Assembly (NCBI GenBank): GCA_023423215.1
Contig: JAFAFZ010000384.1
Span: 1 to 6,249, forward strand
Source: Actinomycetes bacterium
GTDB lineage: Bacteria > Actinomycetota > Acidimicrobiia > Acidimicrobiales > Microtrichaceae
Reading direction: 5' to 3'
Length of the DNA stretch: 6,249 nt
Shown: positions 5,230 to 6,249 of the stretch, one piece after another
Layout: every line of letters begins with the position of its first letter
Numbering within the stretch: position 1 is the stretch's first letter
Translations under genes and position numbers: made by a program
Notes under the pieces: generated by a model
Database searches by the model: none
The model's input: the letters and a program-made list of their open reading frames with translations, nothing else
Told to the model about the DNA's origin: nothing

Positions 5230-6096
5230 TCAGCCGCGGCGCCAGGACGGGGGTCGCTTCTCCATGAACGCGGCGACGCCCTCGACGGCGTCGTCGACGT
5301 CCGCTGCGACGCCGAGCATCGGGTGGAGCAGCGCCAGGGCGTCGGACGCGCTGCGGTCCCAGACGGCGTAGAAGCTGTCGCGCCCGAGGCGCATCGCGGT
5401 CGCCGGCTTCGCGGCGAGCGTGCCGGCGAGCTCGGCGACGGCGGCGTCGAGCTGGTCCACGGGCACGACGCGGGTGACGAAGCCCCACTGCTCGGCCGTG
5501 GCCGCGTCCAGCCGCCGTCCGGTCATCATCAGCTCGAGCGCACGCTTCGGTGGCATCGACCGTGTGAGCGGCACGGTGATCATGTACGGCCACAGGCCGA
5601 CGTCGATCTCGGGTGTGGCGAACACCGCATCCTCGGCGGCGACGACCAGGTCGCACGCGAGCGCCAGCCCGAACCCGCCGGCCAGGCAGAAGCCGAACAC
5701 CCGGGCGACGGTCGGCTTGCCCAGTGCGTACAGGTCCTCGAAGAGCCCGGCGAGCTCGCCGCGGGCGTCGTGCAGCAGGACCGGGTCGGGACGACGACCG
5801 GTCGCCGGGTCGACCTCGTCGCGCATGCCGCCCAGGTCCGCCCCGGCGCAGAATGCGACGTCACCCGCGCCGGTCAGCACGAGCACCCGCACCTCGGGGT
5901 CCTCGTGGGCCTCGCCGACGTGGGTCCGGAGCTGCGCGACGACGTCCCAGCTGAGCGCGTTGCGACGGGCCGGACGGTCGATCGTCAGCGTCGCGATGCC
6001 GTCGTGCACCTCGTAGCGGACCTCGTCACCCGCGGGCTCGGTCGACGGGTCCGTGCCCGACGTGGCGGCGGTCGACGGATCGGCGGAGTCGGTCAT
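5230..6096 (-). CDS. Enoyl-CoA hydratase/isomerase family protein with one catalytic glutamate
   Basis: The ATG at 6096 gives 288 residues: a Ser/Thr/Asp/Pro-rich, probably unstructured leader (1-24) and a full crotonase domain (about 25-285). Marks are IDRPARRNALS (39-49), the first oxyanion-hole motif AFCAGADLGGM (81-91), and the second region GFCLAGGFGLALACDLVVAA (135-154) with the usual Gly-Gly. FATPEIDVGLWPYM (159-172) holds Glu163, equivalent to Glu164 of rat enoyl-CoA hydratase. The partner Glu144 is replaced by Gly143. A single glutamate is compatible with isomerase or other crotonase chemistry and less so with classical hydration; the substrate cannot be told. PPKRALELMMTGRRLDAATA (182-201) is typical family sequence. 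The gene probably has a leaderless start (TACCGT 6 nt upstream, no Shine-Dalgarno) and ends before a strong hairpin, so it looks like a single-gene transcript. It is only distantly similar to the neighbouring crotonase, so a recent tandem copy is unlikely. Confidence 0.92.
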   Translation of the reverse strand: MTDSADPSTAATSGTDPSTEPAGDEVRYEVHDGIATLTIDRPARRNALSWDVVAQLRTHVGEAHEDPEVRVLVLTGAGDVAFCAGADLGGMRDEVDPATGRRPDPVLLHDARGELAGLFEDLYALGKPTVARVFGFCLAGGFGLALACDLVVAAEDAVFATPEIDVGLWPYMITVPLTRSMPPKRALELMMTGRRLDAATAEQWGFVTRVVPVDQLDAAVAELAGTLAAKPATAMRLGRDSFYAVWDRSASDALALLHPMLGVAADVDDAVEGVAAFMEKRPPSWRRG

Positions 6097-6102
6097 GGGC
6101 CC

Positions 6103-6108
6103 ACGGTA
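6103..6108 (-). promoter_or_regulatory. Candidate -10 element of the second crotonase gene (TACCGT)
   Basis: The minus strand reads TACCGT, fitting TANNNT, with GGGCCC (6 nt) between it and the ATG at 6096. No Shine-Dalgarno sequence is seen upstream of the ATG, so a leaderless message is likely. The -35 region would fall on the -10 of the divergent gene. Confidence 0.45.
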
Positions 6109-6124
6109 GCGGCGAGGGCTCCAC

Positions 6125-6130
6125 TAGCTT
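6125..6130 (+). promoter_or_regulatory. Candidate -10 element of the DUF5317-like gene (TAGCTT)
   Basis: TAGCTT fits TANNNT and lies 7 nt before the GTG at 6138, again the spacing of a leaderless promoter. There is no Shine-Dalgarno sequence in the 41-nt divergent spacer apart from a distant GAGGG. Confidence 0.45.
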
Positions 6131-6137
6131 TCCGTGC

Positions 6138-6249
6138 GTGGCGCTCATCCCGACGCTCCTCGCGATCAGCATCGGTGTGGGCCTCGGCATGTACTGGGGC
6201 GGCCGGTTGGACAACCTGCTGGCCTGGCGACCGCCGCTCTGGCAGGCGC
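6138..6249 (+). CDS. DUF5317-like membrane protein (partial, N-terminus only)
   Basis: A GTG at 6138 opens a frame with no stop to the window end (37 codons). It reads VALIPTLLAISIGVGLGMYW, then GGRLDNLLAWRPPLW. A short first helix ending in Gly-Gly-(Arg/Ser)-Leu-x-x-Leu and a Trp-rich turn is the usual N-terminus of DUF5317 proteins, small membrane proteins of unknown function in actinobacteria and relatives. With only 37 residues this is a suggestion. The start is supported by the TAGCTT hexamer 7 nt upstream. Another GTG at 6134 is in a different frame and gives a non-membrane peptide. The gene is divergent from the second crotonase gene, 41 nt apart. Confidence 0.5.
   Translation, partial: MALIPTLLAISIGVGLGMYWGGRLDNLLAWRPPLWQA

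Noticed and set aside
4214..5371. A 385-codon plus-strand open frame opposite the first crotonase and the membrane protein
   Set aside because: It has a His/Arg/Gly/Gln-rich antisense composition and no recognisable motif; the minus strand encodes two convincing genes here.
4010..6096. The two crotonase genes as a recent tandem duplication
   Set aside because: They share only family-level motifs, differ in length, active-site residues and start signals, and are separated by a terminator and an unrelated gene.
1..6249. CRISPR arrays, insertion sequences, tRNA or rRNA genes, direct repeats
   Set aside because: I found no repeated spacer-like units, transposase frames, terminal inverted repeats or RNA-gene signatures; almost all bases are covered by the listed genes.

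Overview
The window is very GC-rich, with GC-rich third codon positions, frequent GTG starts and tightly packed genes. Two gene families point to the high-GC Gram-positive bacteria (Actinomycetota): a class E-type sortase and a septum-formation-like lipoprotein. On the left edge sits a ccmABCD cluster for System I cytochrome c maturation. Most well-known actinobacteria use System II instead. A deep-branching actinobacterial lineage (for example Acidimicrobiia- or Nitriliruptoria-like) is therefore my inference, not something the sequence proves.

Layout. Positions 1-2383 (minus strand) hold ccmA, ccmB, ccmC and the start of ccmD, read in that order towards the left edge, with 1-4 nt overlaps between successive genes. 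Together they encode the ABC transporter CcmAB, the haem-handling protein CcmC and the small membrane protein CcmD; ccmE/ccmF would be expected beyond the left edge. A short divergent spacer separates ccmA from a plus-strand pair at about 2458-3989. That pair is a membrane-anchored sortase with two extra C-terminal helices, and a lipoprotein whose GTG start overlaps the sortase stop. The lipoprotein converges with a minus-strand pair (5169-4010), and both stop codons lie in one hairpin. The minus-strand pair is a four-helix membrane protein followed 2 nt later by a crotonase-fold protein. Further right, a second crotonase (6096-5230, minus) ends in a strong 13-bp hairpin. It is divergent from a partial small membrane protein (DUF5317-like) that runs off the right edge.

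How they work together. The ccm genes form one translationally coupled operon for periplasm-side haem delivery and attachment to c-type cytochromes. The sortase/lipoprotein pair acts at the cell surface. The two crotonase genes belong to acyl-CoA metabolism, but both lack one or both of the classical catalytic glutamates, so 'enoyl-CoA hydratase' is only a family name here. Four genes (sortase, membrane protein, crotonase 2, DUF5317-like) have a -10-like hexamer 6-7 nt before the start codon and no convincing Shine-Dalgarno sequence, which suggests leaderless transcripts. The ccm genes and crotonase 1 carry GGAG/GGGGG-type sites instead. I see no RNA genes, mobile elements or CRISPR arrays, and no gene-free stretch longer than about 75 bases.
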